Of a stretch of DNA of 41,815 nucleotides, positions 1 through 7,828 are shown piece by piece. Under the pieces are notes generated by a model. The model saw only the letters and a list, made by a program, of their open reading frames with translations. It was not told where the DNA came from and ran no database searches. Location: NCBI GenBank assembly GCA_035639875.1, contig DASQXE010000061.1, positions 1-41,815 on the forward strand. Direction: 5' to 3'. Made by a program: the position numbers and the translations under genes. The first letter of the stretch is position 1. Each line of letters begins with the position of its first letter. This stretch comes from JAIBJP01 sp035639875. Its GTDB lineage: Bacteria; Actinomycetota; Thermoleophilia; Gaiellales; Gaiellaceae.

Positions 1-1265
1 ATCCGGGAGCCGCCCCGATCGTCATCCTCGCCGCCGCTCCGTTTCGCATCTCCCTCAGCCTCGGAAGCGACGAGGCATCTCTCCTCGTACCGCTCTACGT
101 TGCGCTCGCCGCCGCCGCCGTCGCCCTCCTCTACTGCGTCCTACGCGGCCTCCGGCTCCCGGCCGTGCCTCTCATCGTCGCCGCGCCTGCTTCGGCCCTC
201 ATCGGGTTCTCGGGGATCTCGCTGCTCTGGACCCGCGACCTCCGGGCGGGCACGATCGAGCTGGTCTTCTTCTACTTCCCCTTTGCGGCACTTCTCACGA
301 TCGTCGCGCGGACGCGCCCGGGCCACTGGCGCCCGCTGACGGCCGTCGTCCTCACGGTGACCGGCCTTCTTGCGGCCATCGGTCTCTACCAGGCGTGGAC
401 GCACAACCCGCTGCTCGCCAAGGAGAACGTGCAGCTCGGGAACGAGTACTCCGCGTTCTTCCGGGTCACCTCACTCTTCGAGGACCCAAATGTCTACGCG
501 CGCCACGTGGTGCTGGGGATCGCCGTGCTGCTGGTCGTGCTGTGGCTCGAGCGGGTCCGACTAGCGGTTGGGATCCCGCTTCTGGTTCTGCTCGCCGCGG
601 GCCTGTACTTCTCGTATTCGCAGACGAGCCTGGTGGCGCTCTTCGCGGCCGTCCTCGCCATCGGCTTTGCCGCGGGCGACCGGCGCATGCGCCAGATCCT
701 CGCGACGGCGGCGATCGCGTTCGTGCTCGTCGCAGGGATCCTGGTGGCCTCGGTCGTCGGGGGCGAATCGGCGCGTCAGATCACGAGCGACCGCCTCCCG
801 CTCGCCAGGGTCACGCTGCCCGTGTACACGGCTAACCCGGTGGTCGGCGTCGGCATCGGCGCACAGCCGCTCATGAGCCGCCGCGAGGCCGACGCCGCGA
901 GGAAGAAGAGCAAGAACGTCTCGCACACCACGCCGCTTACGATTGCCGCCGAGCTGGGGACTCTCGGCCTCCTCGCGTACATTGCGTTTCTCCTCGGCGT
1001 CGCGCGGACGCTTCGGCTCACATGGCGGCGAAACCGAGCGGTCGACCTCGCGCTCGTCGGCTGCCTGACGGCGCTCGTCGTCCACTCGCTCTTCTACGGC
1101 GCGTTCTTCGAGGATCCGATCGTGTGGGCTCTCACCGGGCTGGCGGCCGCGCTGCTCGCTTTCGAGCCGCGGCGCGCGACCGAGTCGCCGAGACCTGGAG
1201 TGCGGAGCGTGAGCCCCGCCGCGAAGCCCGTCCCAGCGCAGTCGCCGAGGTCACCCGCCCGCTGA
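1..1265 (+). CDS. O-antigen ligase/polymerase family membrane protein (5' partial)
   Basis: Reading from base 3 the frame is open to the left edge, so the start lies outside the window; the GTG at 165 is internal. At least 420 residues are visible, with many hydrophobic membrane helices. The Wzy_C (O-antigen ligase) pattern is present: a motif LFEDPNVYARH near visible residue 155, a helix beginning YFSYSQTSL, a large extracellular loop, then HTTPLTIAAELGTLGLLAY, which resembles the family's HN-x-L...E-x-G...GL signature. Such proteins polymerise or transfer undecaprenyl-linked glycans at the outer face of the membrane. A Pro/Arg-rich tail of about 25 residues is probably cytoplasmic. The 3' end overlaps the convergent FlgD-like gene by 15 bases. 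Family is fairly certain; substrate and ligase versus polymerase cannot be told. Confidence 0.8.
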   Translation, partial: PGAAPIVILAAAPFRISLSLGSDEASLLVPLYVALAAAAVALLYCVLRGLRLPAVPLIVAAPASALIGFSGISLLWTRDLRAGTIELVFFYFPFAALLTIVARTRPGHWRPLTAVVLTVTGLLAAIGLYQAWTHNPLLAKENVQLGNEYSAFFRVTSLFEDPNVYARHVVLGIAVLLVVLWLERVRLAVGIPLLVLLAAGLYFSYSQTSLVALFAAVLAIGFAAGDRRMRQILATAAIAFVLVAGILVASVVGGESARQITSDRLPLARVTLPVYTANPVVGVGIGAQPLMSRREADAARKKSKNVSHTTPLTIAAELGTLGLLAYIAFLLGVARTLRLTWRRNRAVDLALVGCLTALVVHSLFYGAFFEDPIVWALTGLAAALLAFEPRRATESPRPGVRSVSPAAKPVPAQSPRSPAR

Positions 1266-1970
1266 CAGGACGTCGACGCGCACCGGAGGCGTGGGTTCGG
1301 AACGGTTCCCGGCCCTGTCCTTCACCATCAGAGCGAGCTCGTGGGAGCCAGGCCCGACTGTCCTCGACCGGACCTCGCCCTGCCACATGATGATGGCCGT
1401 TCCTGGCCTATTCGGTTCGCCACGGAGGGCCACCTTCCCGTCCACGAGCAGGATGGACGACGCGCGCTCGCTGGTGGTGTAGCGAAGCGCGATCGTCCCG
1501 ACAGCGCCGGTCGCGCCGAGGGACAACGTCGTCGAGGACACCGACAGCAGGCGCACGTCCGGCGGCTGCGTATCGACGTGTAAAGCCGCCGGGATCAGGA
1601 TGCGCCGTCCCGCCCGGTCGAGGTCTACGCCCACCCGGTAGATCCCGTCGGGCGCGATTCGGCCTGCGTCATCGGTCCCGTCCCAGGCGAGCTCGAAGCG
1701 GCCCGACCGCCGTGGGAGATCATTCGCGAGGCTCCTGACGACGTGTCCGTCGGCGGCGACGATGTCGACGTCGAGGCGATCGGCACGACGGAGCAAGAAG
1801 CTCAACCTGGCTGTCCCTCGCCGACACTCGCACCCGGGGGAGAAGTAGCGTGTCAAGCGCTCCGCCTGGATGGGCGAGTGCGTGAGCTTTAGCCGCTCCG
1901 TTTGAGTGAAAGCGGCCGCGCTGCCGACGAGCAGGGCCAGGACGAGGAAGGTCATGGTGCGCCGTCGCAA
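1251..1970 (-). CDS. Secreted protein with FlgD-type Ig-like domain
   Basis: A 239-residue protein beginning at TTG (1970), with an in-frame ATG at 1955 as alternative; the TTG start gives the more basic n-region (MRRRT) before a hydrophobic stretch ending near SAAAF, a typical signal peptide. Residues about 65-115 contain the FlgD Ig-like signature around FELAWDGTDDAGRIAPDGIY, a beta-sandwich repeat found in flagellar hook-capping proteins and in many secreted actinobacterial proteins. A second beta-rich domain (about 130-235) ends in KDRAGNRSEP, typical of Ig-like folds. No flagellar genes are nearby, so a flagellar role is unlikely. It starts 40 bases after the ATP sulfurylase stop on the same strand and may be co-transcribed. 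Function unknown. Confidence 0.7.
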   Translation of the reverse strand: MRRRTMTFLVLALLVGSAAAFTQTERLKLTHSPIQAERLTRYFSPGCECRRGTARLSFLLRRADRLDVDIVAADGHVVRSLANDLPRRSGRFELAWDGTDDAGRIAPDGIYRVGVDLDRAGRRILIPAALHVDTQPPDVRLLSVSSTTLSLGATGAVGTIALRYTTSERASSILLVDGKVALRGEPNRPGTAIIMWQGEVRSRTVGPGSHELALMVKDRAGNRSEPTPPVRVDVLSAGG

Positions 1971-2009
1971 CCTCGCCGATCGTACCGGCCCGGCGACGGG
2001 GCGAGCGCG

Positions 2010-3161
2010 TCAGGCGCGGTCTCGGTACGTCTGGATCAGAACCTCGGCCACCTCGGGACGCGAGAACTCGACCGGGGGGAGCTCGCCCTGCGAGAGAAGC
2101 TCGCGCACCTTCGTCCCCGAGAGGAACACGTGTTCGCCAGCGGGATGAGGGCACGTCTTCGCCGTCGCCATCTGTCCGCAGGCGCGGCAGTAGAAGGCGT
2201 GCTCGAAGAACATCGGCTCGACGTCGAGCTCGTGCGGCTCGAACTCGTCGAAGACGAGCTGCGCGTCGTACGTGCCGTAATAGTCGCCGACGCCGGCGTG
2301 GTCGCGCCCGACGATGAAATGCGAGCAGCCGTAGTTCTTGCGGCAGATCGCATGCCAGACCGCCTCCCGCGGGCCGGCGTACCGCATCGCGGCGGGGAAG
2401 GCCGAGACGACGACGCGTTCCTGGGGGTAGTAGCGGCCGATGAGGGCGTCGTACGCCTGCACGCGTGCAGCCGCTGGCACGTCGTCCGCCTTCGTCTCGC
2501 CGACGAGGGGGTGGATGAGAAGGCCGTCGACGGTCTCGAGCGCGCATTTGGTCAGGTACTCGTGCGCCCGGTGGATGGGGTTGCGCGTTTGGAAGCCGAC
2601 TACTCGCCGCCAGCCGCGCTCGGCAAAGAGCGCGCGCGTGTCGCTCGGGTCCTTGTGTAGCTCGGGAAACGCCGGCGGCTGGCGCTCGAAGACGGTGACC
2701 TGCCCGGCCGCATAGAAGTCGTGCTGGGCGTAGAGGCGAGCCACGCCCGGGTGCGCCTCGTCGGTCGTCCGAAAGCAGCGCTCGGCCTCGCGCTCCTTGT
2801 CGTACGTGAAGACGTCCTCCACCTCGAGAACGGCCAGCGGCCGTCCCGACTCGTCCGCAAGCGCGATCCGGTCCGCCGTCGAAGCCTCCACCACGGCAAG
2901 ACACACCGGAAGCGCCCACGGAAGCCCGTTCGCCAGACGCATCTCCTCCACCACACGCTCGTAGTCCTCGCGGCCCATGAAGCCGGTGAGCGGCGAGAGG
3001 GCGCCCGAGGCGAGCATGTCCAGGTCCGAGAGCTCGCGTGAGGTGAGCTGGATCGTCTCGAGCCCCTCGACGCCGTCCGGTCGCTCGCCCTCCCGCTCCA
3101 CGAGCTCCCCGCCGTGCGGCGCGATCAGGTGGGCCTCGGCCGTCGCGGTCACGTCAAACAC
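2010..3161 (-). CDS. sat: Sulfate adenylyltransferase (ATP sulfurylase)
   Basis: Converts sulfate and ATP to adenylylsulfate (APS) and pyrophosphate in the cytoplasm. The 383-residue length fits the single-chain Sat/Met3 family, not the CysDN type. The nucleotide-binding motif QTRNPIHRAHEY lies near residue 190 and GRDHAGVGDYYGTYDAQ near 270. A zinc-type pattern CRACG...CPH follows about residue 330, as in Sat of sulfur-metabolising bacteria. The frame extends upstream inside cysC, but homology begins at GTG 3161, which overlaps the cysC stop by 8 bases behind GAGG; GTG 3152 is an alternative. Last of seven overlapping genes in this operon. Its product APS feeds CysC and CysH encoded just upstream. 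Confidence 0.95.
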   Translation of the reverse strand: MFDVTATAEAHLIAPHGGELVEREGERPDGVEGLETIQLTSRELSDLDMLASGALSPLTGFMGREDYERVVEEMRLANGLPWALPVCLAVVEASTADRIALADESGRPLAVLEVEDVFTYDKEREAERCFRTTDEAHPGVARLYAQHDFYAAGQVTVFERQPPAFPELHKDPSDTRALFAERGWRRVVGFQTRNPIHRAHEYLTKCALETVDGLLIHPLVGETKADDVPAAARVQAYDALIGRYYPQERVVVSAFPAAMRYAGPREAVWHAICRKNYGCSHFIVGRDHAGVGDYYGTYDAQLVFDEFEPHELDVEPMFFEHAFYCRACGQMATAKTCPHPAGEHVFLSGTKVRELLSQGELPPVEFSRPEVAEVLIQTYRDRA

Positions 3162-3705
3162 GCACCTCGCCGAAGAGGAGCCCGAGCTCCTCGAGCTTGC
3201 CGAGCACCCGGTGCGCGCTCTCCTCGGGCGAGGTCGTCTCGGTATTGACGACGAGCTCCGGGCTGGCCGGCGGCTCATACGGGTCGGAGACGCCGGTGAA
3301 CTCCTTGATCTCGCCGGCGAACGCCTTCTCGTACAGCCCTTTCACATCCCGCGCCGCGCAGGTCTCCACAGAGGCTTCGACGTAGACCTCGACGAACGGC
3401 CCGAATTCCTCGACCATGTTCCGCGCCTTGCGCCTCGTGGCTTCGTAGGGAGAAATCGCGGAGACGAGGACGGCGGCGCCGTGCCGGGTCAGCCGCGAGG
3501 CGACCCAGCCGATGCGCTCGATGTTCGTGTCCCGGTCCTCCTTCGAGAAACCGAGTCCTTTGGAGAGGTGGGTGCGCACGACGTCGCCGTCCAGGTATTC
3601 GACGAGCCGCCCGACGTCCTCGAGCCGACGCCCGACGAGCTCGGCGATCGTCGACTTGCCCGAGCCCGAGAGCCCCGTGAACCAGAGCGTGAACCCGCTC
3701 CTCAC
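3154..3705 (-). CDS. cysC: Adenylylsulfate (APS) kinase
   Basis: Phosphorylates APS to PAPS with ATP. At 183 residues it is a typical stand-alone CysC. The P-loop GLSGSGKST is at residues 11-19, followed by LDGDVVRTHLSKGLGFSKED, the APS-binding region, and RDTNIERIGWVA. Further conserved blocks are AISPY and the FVEVYV...CAARDVKGLY segment. The GTG start forms a GTGA overlap with the stop of cysH; the 3' end overlaps sat by 8 bases, so translation is probably coupled. Because the neighbouring CysH has the iron-sulfur type cysteine set and may accept APS directly, PAPS may also serve another use such as sulfation, but no sulfotransferase is seen in the window. Confidence 0.95.
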   Translation of the reverse strand: MRSGFTLWFTGLSGSGKSTIAELVGRRLEDVGRLVEYLDGDVVRTHLSKGLGFSKEDRDTNIERIGWVASRLTRHGAAVLVSAISPYEATRRKARNMVEEFGPFVEVYVEASVETCAARDVKGLYEKAFAGEIKEFTGVSDPYEPPASPELVVNTETTSPEESAHRVLGKLEELGLLFGEVRV

Positions 3706-4394
3706 TCCCTATTCTCCAAGTGGATGCCGCACTCCAATTTGTCGGAGCCCGCCCAGCGGCCCGCGCGCTCTTCCTCGTCGGGCCGTGTCGGCCGGGTGCA
3801 CGGTATGCAGCCGATCGACCGGTAGCCGGCGTCGTGCAGAGGGTTGTACGGAATGTCGTTCGCGGTGATGTAGGCCCACACGTCCTTCTCGCTCCAGTCG
3901 GCGAGCGGCTGCACCTTCCAGACGCCGTAACGCTCCGAGCGCTCCACTTTGCGAGCACCGGCGCGCGACGGTGACTGGTCCCGCCGGATGCCGGAGACCC
4001 AAGCATCGTAGGGCTCGAGCGCGCGGATGAGCGGCTCGACCTTGCGGATGTGACAGCAGCGGTCGGGATTCGACTCCCACAGGTTTGGGCCCTCGCGCTT
4101 GTGCTGCTCGGCGACGGTGATGATGTCGGGCTGCATCAGGTTGAGGCCGTAGCGCTCGACGAGGCGCTCGCGCGTCTCGTACGTCTCTTTGAAGAAAAGA
4201 TGCGTGTCGAGCTCGATGACGTCCACGTCGCGACCGAGCTCGGCGACCATGTGCACAAGCACGGACGACTGCTTCTGCCACGAGCACGTGAGGCAGAGGC
4301 GATCGCCGAACTCCTCATAGGCCCAGAGGAGAACCTCCTCGGCCGGGAGGGTATCGAGCTCGGCCTCAGTCAGTGACAGCGGCCGGGTGCTCAT
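3702..4394 (-). CDS. cysH: APS/PAPS reductase, iron-sulfur type
   Basis: Reduces activated sulfate to sulfite using thioredoxin or a similar donor. The 230-residue protein has the adenine nucleotide alpha-hydrolase fold with CSWQKQSS near residue 37, then the paired cysteines in DRCCHIRKV (about 112-120), GCIPCTRP (about 195-202) and a C-terminal ECGIH. The CC plus CxxC set marks the [4Fe-4S] branch, known to act mainly on APS (some members also on PAPS); ECGIH carries the catalytic cysteine. The start ATG 4394 lies 29 bases inside the end of comA. No sulfite reductase gene follows, and the next gene upstream encodes a sulfite-consuming enzyme, so sulfite probably feeds sulfonate synthesis here. 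Substrate choice is inferred. Confidence 0.93.
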   Translation of the reverse strand: MSTRPLSLTEAELDTLPAEEVLLWAYEEFGDRLCLTCSWQKQSSVLVHMVAELGRDVDVIELDTHLFFKETYETRERLVERYGLNLMQPDIITVAEQHKREGPNLWESNPDRCCHIRKVEPLIRALEPYDAWVSGIRRDQSPSRAGARKVERSERYGVWKVQPLADWSEKDVWAYITANDIPYNPLHDAGYRSIGCIPCTRPTRPDEEERAGRWAGSDKLECGIHLENRE

Positions 4395-5169
4395 GGAGAA
4401 GAATTCCCTTCAGGGTGTCTGCGCGAAGCCCGAGCCGTAGCGTCTCGAGCGAGATGACCTCCTCGGGCGGGATGTTCCCGAGGTTCACGTCCGGTCCGAA
4501 CGTGCTCACGAACCAGGCCTGGGATGCCTTGGTCGGCGCCTCGAAGATGATGTCGCCGAGGTCGATTCCATGGACGATCTCTTCGATCAGGCCGGTCCGC
4601 ATTTCTCCAGTCGGTCGGAAGATCCCGGCGGTGCCCCCTTCGCGCCCCTCGGTGATGACCTTCCAGGCCCCGGCCTCGAGCTCTTCCCTCATCCACGCGA
4701 CCCAGCGGTAAGGGGCATAGACGACGTCGGGATCCTTGGAGCCCACTTCTGACATGACCACGAAGTCGTCCGTCAGCCGTTCGATCAGCTCGAGCTTCCG
4801 CTCGTGAGGGAGGTCGATCGCGCCGTCCGATACCTCGACGTGCGTGAACCCGTTGTCGAGGAGCCACCGGCGGTACTCGTCCAGCTTGTCTCGCACGACG
4901 GCCGCCTCGAAGAGGGTGCCCCCGCAGACCACCGGGGTCTCGAACGCGCGGTACAGATCGATCTTCGCCTCGAGGTTGCGCGTGACATACGACGTCCCCC
5001 AGCCCAGCTTGACGATGTCGACATACTCGCCCGCGGTCTCGAAGAGGCCTTCCACCGCGGCCGGGCTGAGACCATGGTCGAGGACGTGGGTGAGGCCTTG
5101 CATGCGTGGCTTCGGCGGACGTGCTGGCACGTCGAGGAAGCCGTCCGTACCGGCACTAAAGGCGGGCAT
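4366..5169 (-). CDS. comA: Phosphosulfolactate synthase (ComA family)
   Basis: ComA enzymes add sulfite to phosphoenolpyruvate to form (R)-2-O-phospho-3-sulfolactate, first step of one coenzyme M route in methanogens and of sulfolactate formation in Bacillus spores (YitD). This 267-residue TIM-barrel protein shows the family blocks in order: THVLDHGLS, VDIVKLGWGTS, VVCGGTLFE, HVEVSDGAI, VMSEVGSK, EGREGG, FEAPTK, and VNLGNIPPEEVISLETLRLG. The ATG start has a strong GGAGGAG five bases upstream and overlaps the end of the fumarase beta gene by 14 bases. Placement with cysH, cysC and sat mirrors the Bacillus yisZ-yitABCD arrangement. No ComB phosphatase or ComC dehydrogenase is visible in the window, so the end product is unknown. 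Confidence 0.9.
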   Translation of the reverse strand: MPAFSAGTDGFLDVPARPPKPRMQGLTHVLDHGLSPAAVEGLFETAGEYVDIVKLGWGTSYVTRNLEAKIDLYRAFETPVVCGGTLFEAAVVRDKLDEYRRWLLDNGFTHVEVSDGAIDLPHERKLELIERLTDDFVVMSEVGSKDPDVVYAPYRWVAWMREELEAGAWKVITEGREGGTAGIFRPTGEMRTGLIEEIVHGIDLGDIIFEAPTKASQAWFVSTFGPDVNLGNIPPEEVISLETLRLGLRADTLKGILLHEHPAAVTD

Positions 5170-5740
5170 AGAGCTCCTCCAGTCGCTTGCGGGCTTGCTC
5201 CTGCACGTCGTGGTAGAGCGACGTGCCGTGGGAATCGATCGCCACCGTCAGCGGACCGAAGTCCTTGACGCGAAACTTCCAAAGACACTCGGGCATGAGC
5301 TCCTCCCAGGCGACCTCCTCGATCTCCTCGATCTGGGTGGTCTCGAGCGCCGCCGCGCCGCCGACGATCGCGAAATAGACCATGCCGTAGCGGCGCATCG
5401 GCTCGATCGCCTCGTCGGGCAGGCCGCCCTTGCCGCAGATGGCGCGGACGCCGTAGTCGCGCCCCAGAGGCTCGGTGAACCGGACCATGCGCGCGCTCGT
5501 CGTCGTCCCGATCGAGACCGGTTCGTAGCGGCCCGAGCCGAGCTTGCGGACACCGGGGGCCGTGTGTAGGAGGAAGGCCCCCGTGAGGTCCATCGGCGGC
5601 TCCATGCCTTGGTCGAAGATACGGATCTGCGTCCGGTCGCGGAGGCCGATCACGTGGCCGTCGACGACCACGGAATCGCCCGCGCGCAGGCGGCGGATCT
5701 CCTCTTCGGTCGTCGGGAAGCTCATCCGAACGTCCGCCAC
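5156..5740 (-). CDS. Class I fumarase-type hydro-lyase, beta subunit
   Basis: A 194-residue protein matching the C-terminal domain of class I (iron-sulfur) fumarases and L-tartrate dehydratase beta subunits. Visible blocks are LLHTAPGVRK, PVSIGTTTSARM, AICGKGGL and PECLWKFRVKDFGPLTVAID. It pairs with the alpha subunit just upstream to form a hydratase that reversibly removes water from a 2-hydroxydicarboxylate. The GTG start at 5740 has GGGAGG six bases upstream, one base after the alpha stop; ATG 5725 is a weaker option. The 3' end overlaps comA. Fumarase for the TCA cycle is the default call, but its place between a reductase-like flavoprotein and sulfonate genes leaves a sulfo-substrate open. 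Confidence 0.9.
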   Translation of the reverse strand: MADVRMSFPTTEEEIRRLRAGDSVVVDGHVIGLRDRTQIRIFDQGMEPPMDLTGAFLLHTAPGVRKLGSGRYEPVSIGTTTSARMVRFTEPLGRDYGVRAICGKGGLPDEAIEPMRRYGMVYFAIVGGAAALETTQIEEIEEVAWEELMPECLWKFRVKDFGPLTVAIDSHGTSLYHDVQEQARKRLEELYARL

Positions 5741-5741
5741 C

Positions 5742-6638
5742 TCATGCCTCCCGGTCGTATTCGACGGAGCCGTTCGCTGCGATGTGCGCGGACGCGCGGC
5801 GCGCCGCCCAGCACTGGTAGTTGACCGCGACGGGATTCAGCGTCATGTGGGTGTCGGCGTGCTCGACGTGCACCTCGAGCACCGTGACGTCGCCGCCAAG
5901 CCCCATCGGCCCGATCCCCGTCTCGTTGACGAGCTCGAAGAGCTCCTCCTCGAGCTTCGCCACCTCGGGGTCGGGGTTGCTCGTGCCGATCGGGCGCGCG
6001 ATCGCCTCCTTGGCGAGGTGCATCGCGTAGTCGGCGGAGCCTCCGATCCCGACGCCCACGATGCCCGGCGGGCACGGCCTTCCGCCGGAGTTCACGATCG
6101 AGTCGAGCACGAAGCGCTTGATGCCCGCGATCCCGTCGGCTGGCGTGCACATCTTCAGGAAGCTCATGCTCTCCGAGCCCGATCCCTTCGGGATGCACTT
6201 CACGTCGAGGCCGTCCCAGTCGGGCACGAACTCCCAGTGGACGATCGGGACGCGGTAGCCGACGTTCGGCCCCGTGTTCTCGCGCGTCAGCGTGTGCACC
6301 GTGTTCGAGCGCAGCGGATGCTCCTCTGTCGCGCGGGCCGTCCCGTCGTAGAGCGCCTCGTAGATACGAGCGGGGTGGAGCGGAAATTGCTCGCCGACGC
6401 GGCAGTAGTAGACGGCGATCCCGGTGTCCTGGCAGACGAGCGTCTCCTGCTCGTCGGCGATGCCCACGTTCCGGATGATGGTGTCGAGCACACGCTGCCC
6501 GGGCGTCGAGGTTTCGCGCTCGCGCGCGTCCACGATCGCGTCGCGCAGGTCTTGCGGGATGTCCTTGAGCGCCCAGACGTAGAGATGAGCGGCCGCGTCG
6601 GCGACGACCTTCTGGATGTCCGTCGCAATTACGCTCAT
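5742..6638 (-). CDS. Class I fumarase-type hydro-lyase, alpha subunit
   Basis: The 298-residue catalytic subunit carries the three cysteines expected to bind the [4Fe-4S] cluster: CQDTGIA (near residue 69), SFLKMCTPADG (near 165) and GGRPCPPGIVGVGIGGS (near 190). The C-terminal QCWAARRASA block is also typical. Class I alpha/beta hydro-lyases include fumarase, tartrate dehydratase and mesaconate hydratase; sequence reading alone does not separate them. The ATG overlaps the flavoprotein stop by four bases (ATGA), and the beta subunit follows after one base, so all three are surely co-transcribed. The cluster makes the enzyme oxygen-sensitive unless protected. Housekeeping fumarase is possible; participation in C3-sulfonate metabolism is inference from context. 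Confidence 0.92.
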   Translation of the reverse strand: MSVIATDIQKVVADAAAHLYVWALKDIPQDLRDAIVDARERETSTPGQRVLDTIIRNVGIADEQETLVCQDTGIAVYYCRVGEQFPLHPARIYEALYDGTARATEEHPLRSNTVHTLTRENTGPNVGYRVPIVHWEFVPDWDGLDVKCIPKGSGSESMSFLKMCTPADGIAGIKRFVLDSIVNSGGRPCPPGIVGVGIGGSADYAMHLAKEAIARPIGTSNPDPEVAKLEEELFELVNETGIGPMGLGGDVTVLEVHVEHADTHMTLNPVAVNYQCWAARRASAHIAANGSVEYDREA

Positions 6639-7828
6639 GCCGCCGCCTTCTCAGCCGCTGCCTTGCCCGCGCGGCGGCCGAAGACCGTGCACTCGAGGAG
6701 CGAGTTCCCCATCATGCGATTGCGGCCGTGCGTCCCGCCCGCGATCTCCCCGCAGGAGAAGATCCCCTCGACGGTCGTCTCGCCGTGCTCGTCGACGAGG
6801 AGGCCGCCGTTCTGGTAATGGAGCACGGGGTACGTGAGGATCGGCTCGCGCAGCGGGTCGATGCCGCCCGCGCGGTAGCGCCGGAGCATGTACGGGAGGG
6901 AGATCTGCGCATCGCGCTCCGGGATGCGGGTCGTGTCGAGGTACACGGCCGGCCGGCCGTCGGGCGTGGCCACGCCGTTGCCCTTCTCGACCTCGTCGAA
7001 GATCGCTTGGGAGACCTCGTCGCGCGCTCCGAGCGAGTCGGTGAACTCATCGCGGTCGCGGTTCAGGAGCACGGCCCCGTAGGCGCGCGTCGTCTCGGGA
7101 ATCGAGTAGCCCTGCATGTTGGCCGGCCACGCGCCGCCGTTCGGGTGGTACTGAAGGACATCCAGGTCGCGGGACTCCGCGCCGAGGTCGAGCGCGATCT
7201 TCGTCACCTCGCCCGTGGCTCCGGGGTGATTCGTCGAGAGCTCGCCACGCTCTTCGGCCTCGCGGTAACAGCGTCCTCCCGCAGCGAGCACGACCGCGGA
7301 CGCATCGATCAGATGGTCACCGCATTGCGCGCGCCATCCGCTCTCGAGCGGCTCGAGCACCGTCAGCGGCGAGTGGGGAAACGTCTGGACGGTCGACTGG
7401 TCGACCTTCTTCCGGAGAGCCTTCGTGATGGCGTGGCCGGTGCGGTCGCCGACTTGCAGCAGGCGTTTACGGCTGGCGCCGCCGCAGCGGGCAAGGCGGT
7501 AGCCACCGTTTTGCCGCGTGAATTCAACGCCGTTCTCCTCGAGCCAGGCGATCGCCGAGGGAGCCTCCGCCGTGAGGATTTCGACCAGGCGCATGTCCGC
7601 GGTCTCATGCGAGCTCGTCCATACGTCTTGCGCGTGGAGCTCGGGCGAGTCGTCCTCGCCGAACGCCGCCTGGATGCCGCCCTGGGCCTTGGCAGAGTTG
7701 CACGATTGCAGGGCACGCTTGGTTGCCAGTCCCACGCGCGCACCACCCCGATCGGCGCTCACCGCTGCCGCCAGCCCGGAAGCTCCGCTCCCAACCACGA
7801 GCACGTCGAACCGGAGGCTCTGGCGCAC
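6635..7828 (-). CDS. Short SdhA/FrdA/NadB-family FAD-binding oxidoreductase
   Basis: First gene of the sulfur operon, 397 residues. The N-terminal dinucleotide fold VVGSGASGLAAAV (about 10-22) is followed by CNSAKAQGGIQAAF, the flavin region; the position that is the FAD-linking histidine in SdhA/FrdA appears to be Asn, so FAD is probably non-covalent as in L-aspartate oxidase. Dicarboxylate-site blocks are kept: LQYHPNGG, ETTRAYGA, ARDEVSQAI, VLHYQNGGLLVD, and HGRNRMMGNSLLE near the C-terminus. The protein stops right after VFGRRAG, so it lacks the C-terminal helical domain of roughly 150 residues found in SdhA, FrdA and NadB. No iron-sulfur or membrane-anchor partner is encoded next to it. 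It could oxidise or reduce fumarate/succinate, aspartate, or a sulfonate analogue; substrate unknown. Confidence 0.85.
   Translation of the reverse strand: MRQSLRFDVLVVGSGASGLAAAVSADRGGARVGLATKRALQSCNSAKAQGGIQAAFGEDDSPELHAQDVWTSSHETADMRLVEILTAEAPSAIAWLEENGVEFTRQNGGYRLARCGGASRKRLLQVGDRTGHAITKALRKKVDQSTVQTFPHSPLTVLEPLESGWRAQCGDHLIDASAVVLAAGGRCYREAEERGELSTNHPGATGEVTKIALDLGAESRDLDVLQYHPNGGAWPANMQGYSIPETTRAYGAVLLNRDRDEFTDSLGARDEVSQAIFDEVEKGNGVATPDGRPAVYLDTTRIPERDAQISLPYMLRRYRAGGIDPLREPILTYPVLHYQNGGLLVDEHGETTVEGIFSCGEIAGGTHGRNRMMGNSLLECTVFGRRAGKAAAEKAAA

Noticed and set aside
4060..4085. tRNA-like T-arm sequence GGGATTCGACTCCC
   Set aside because: It lies inside cysH coding for conserved residues, and no acceptor or anticodon arm can be built around it.
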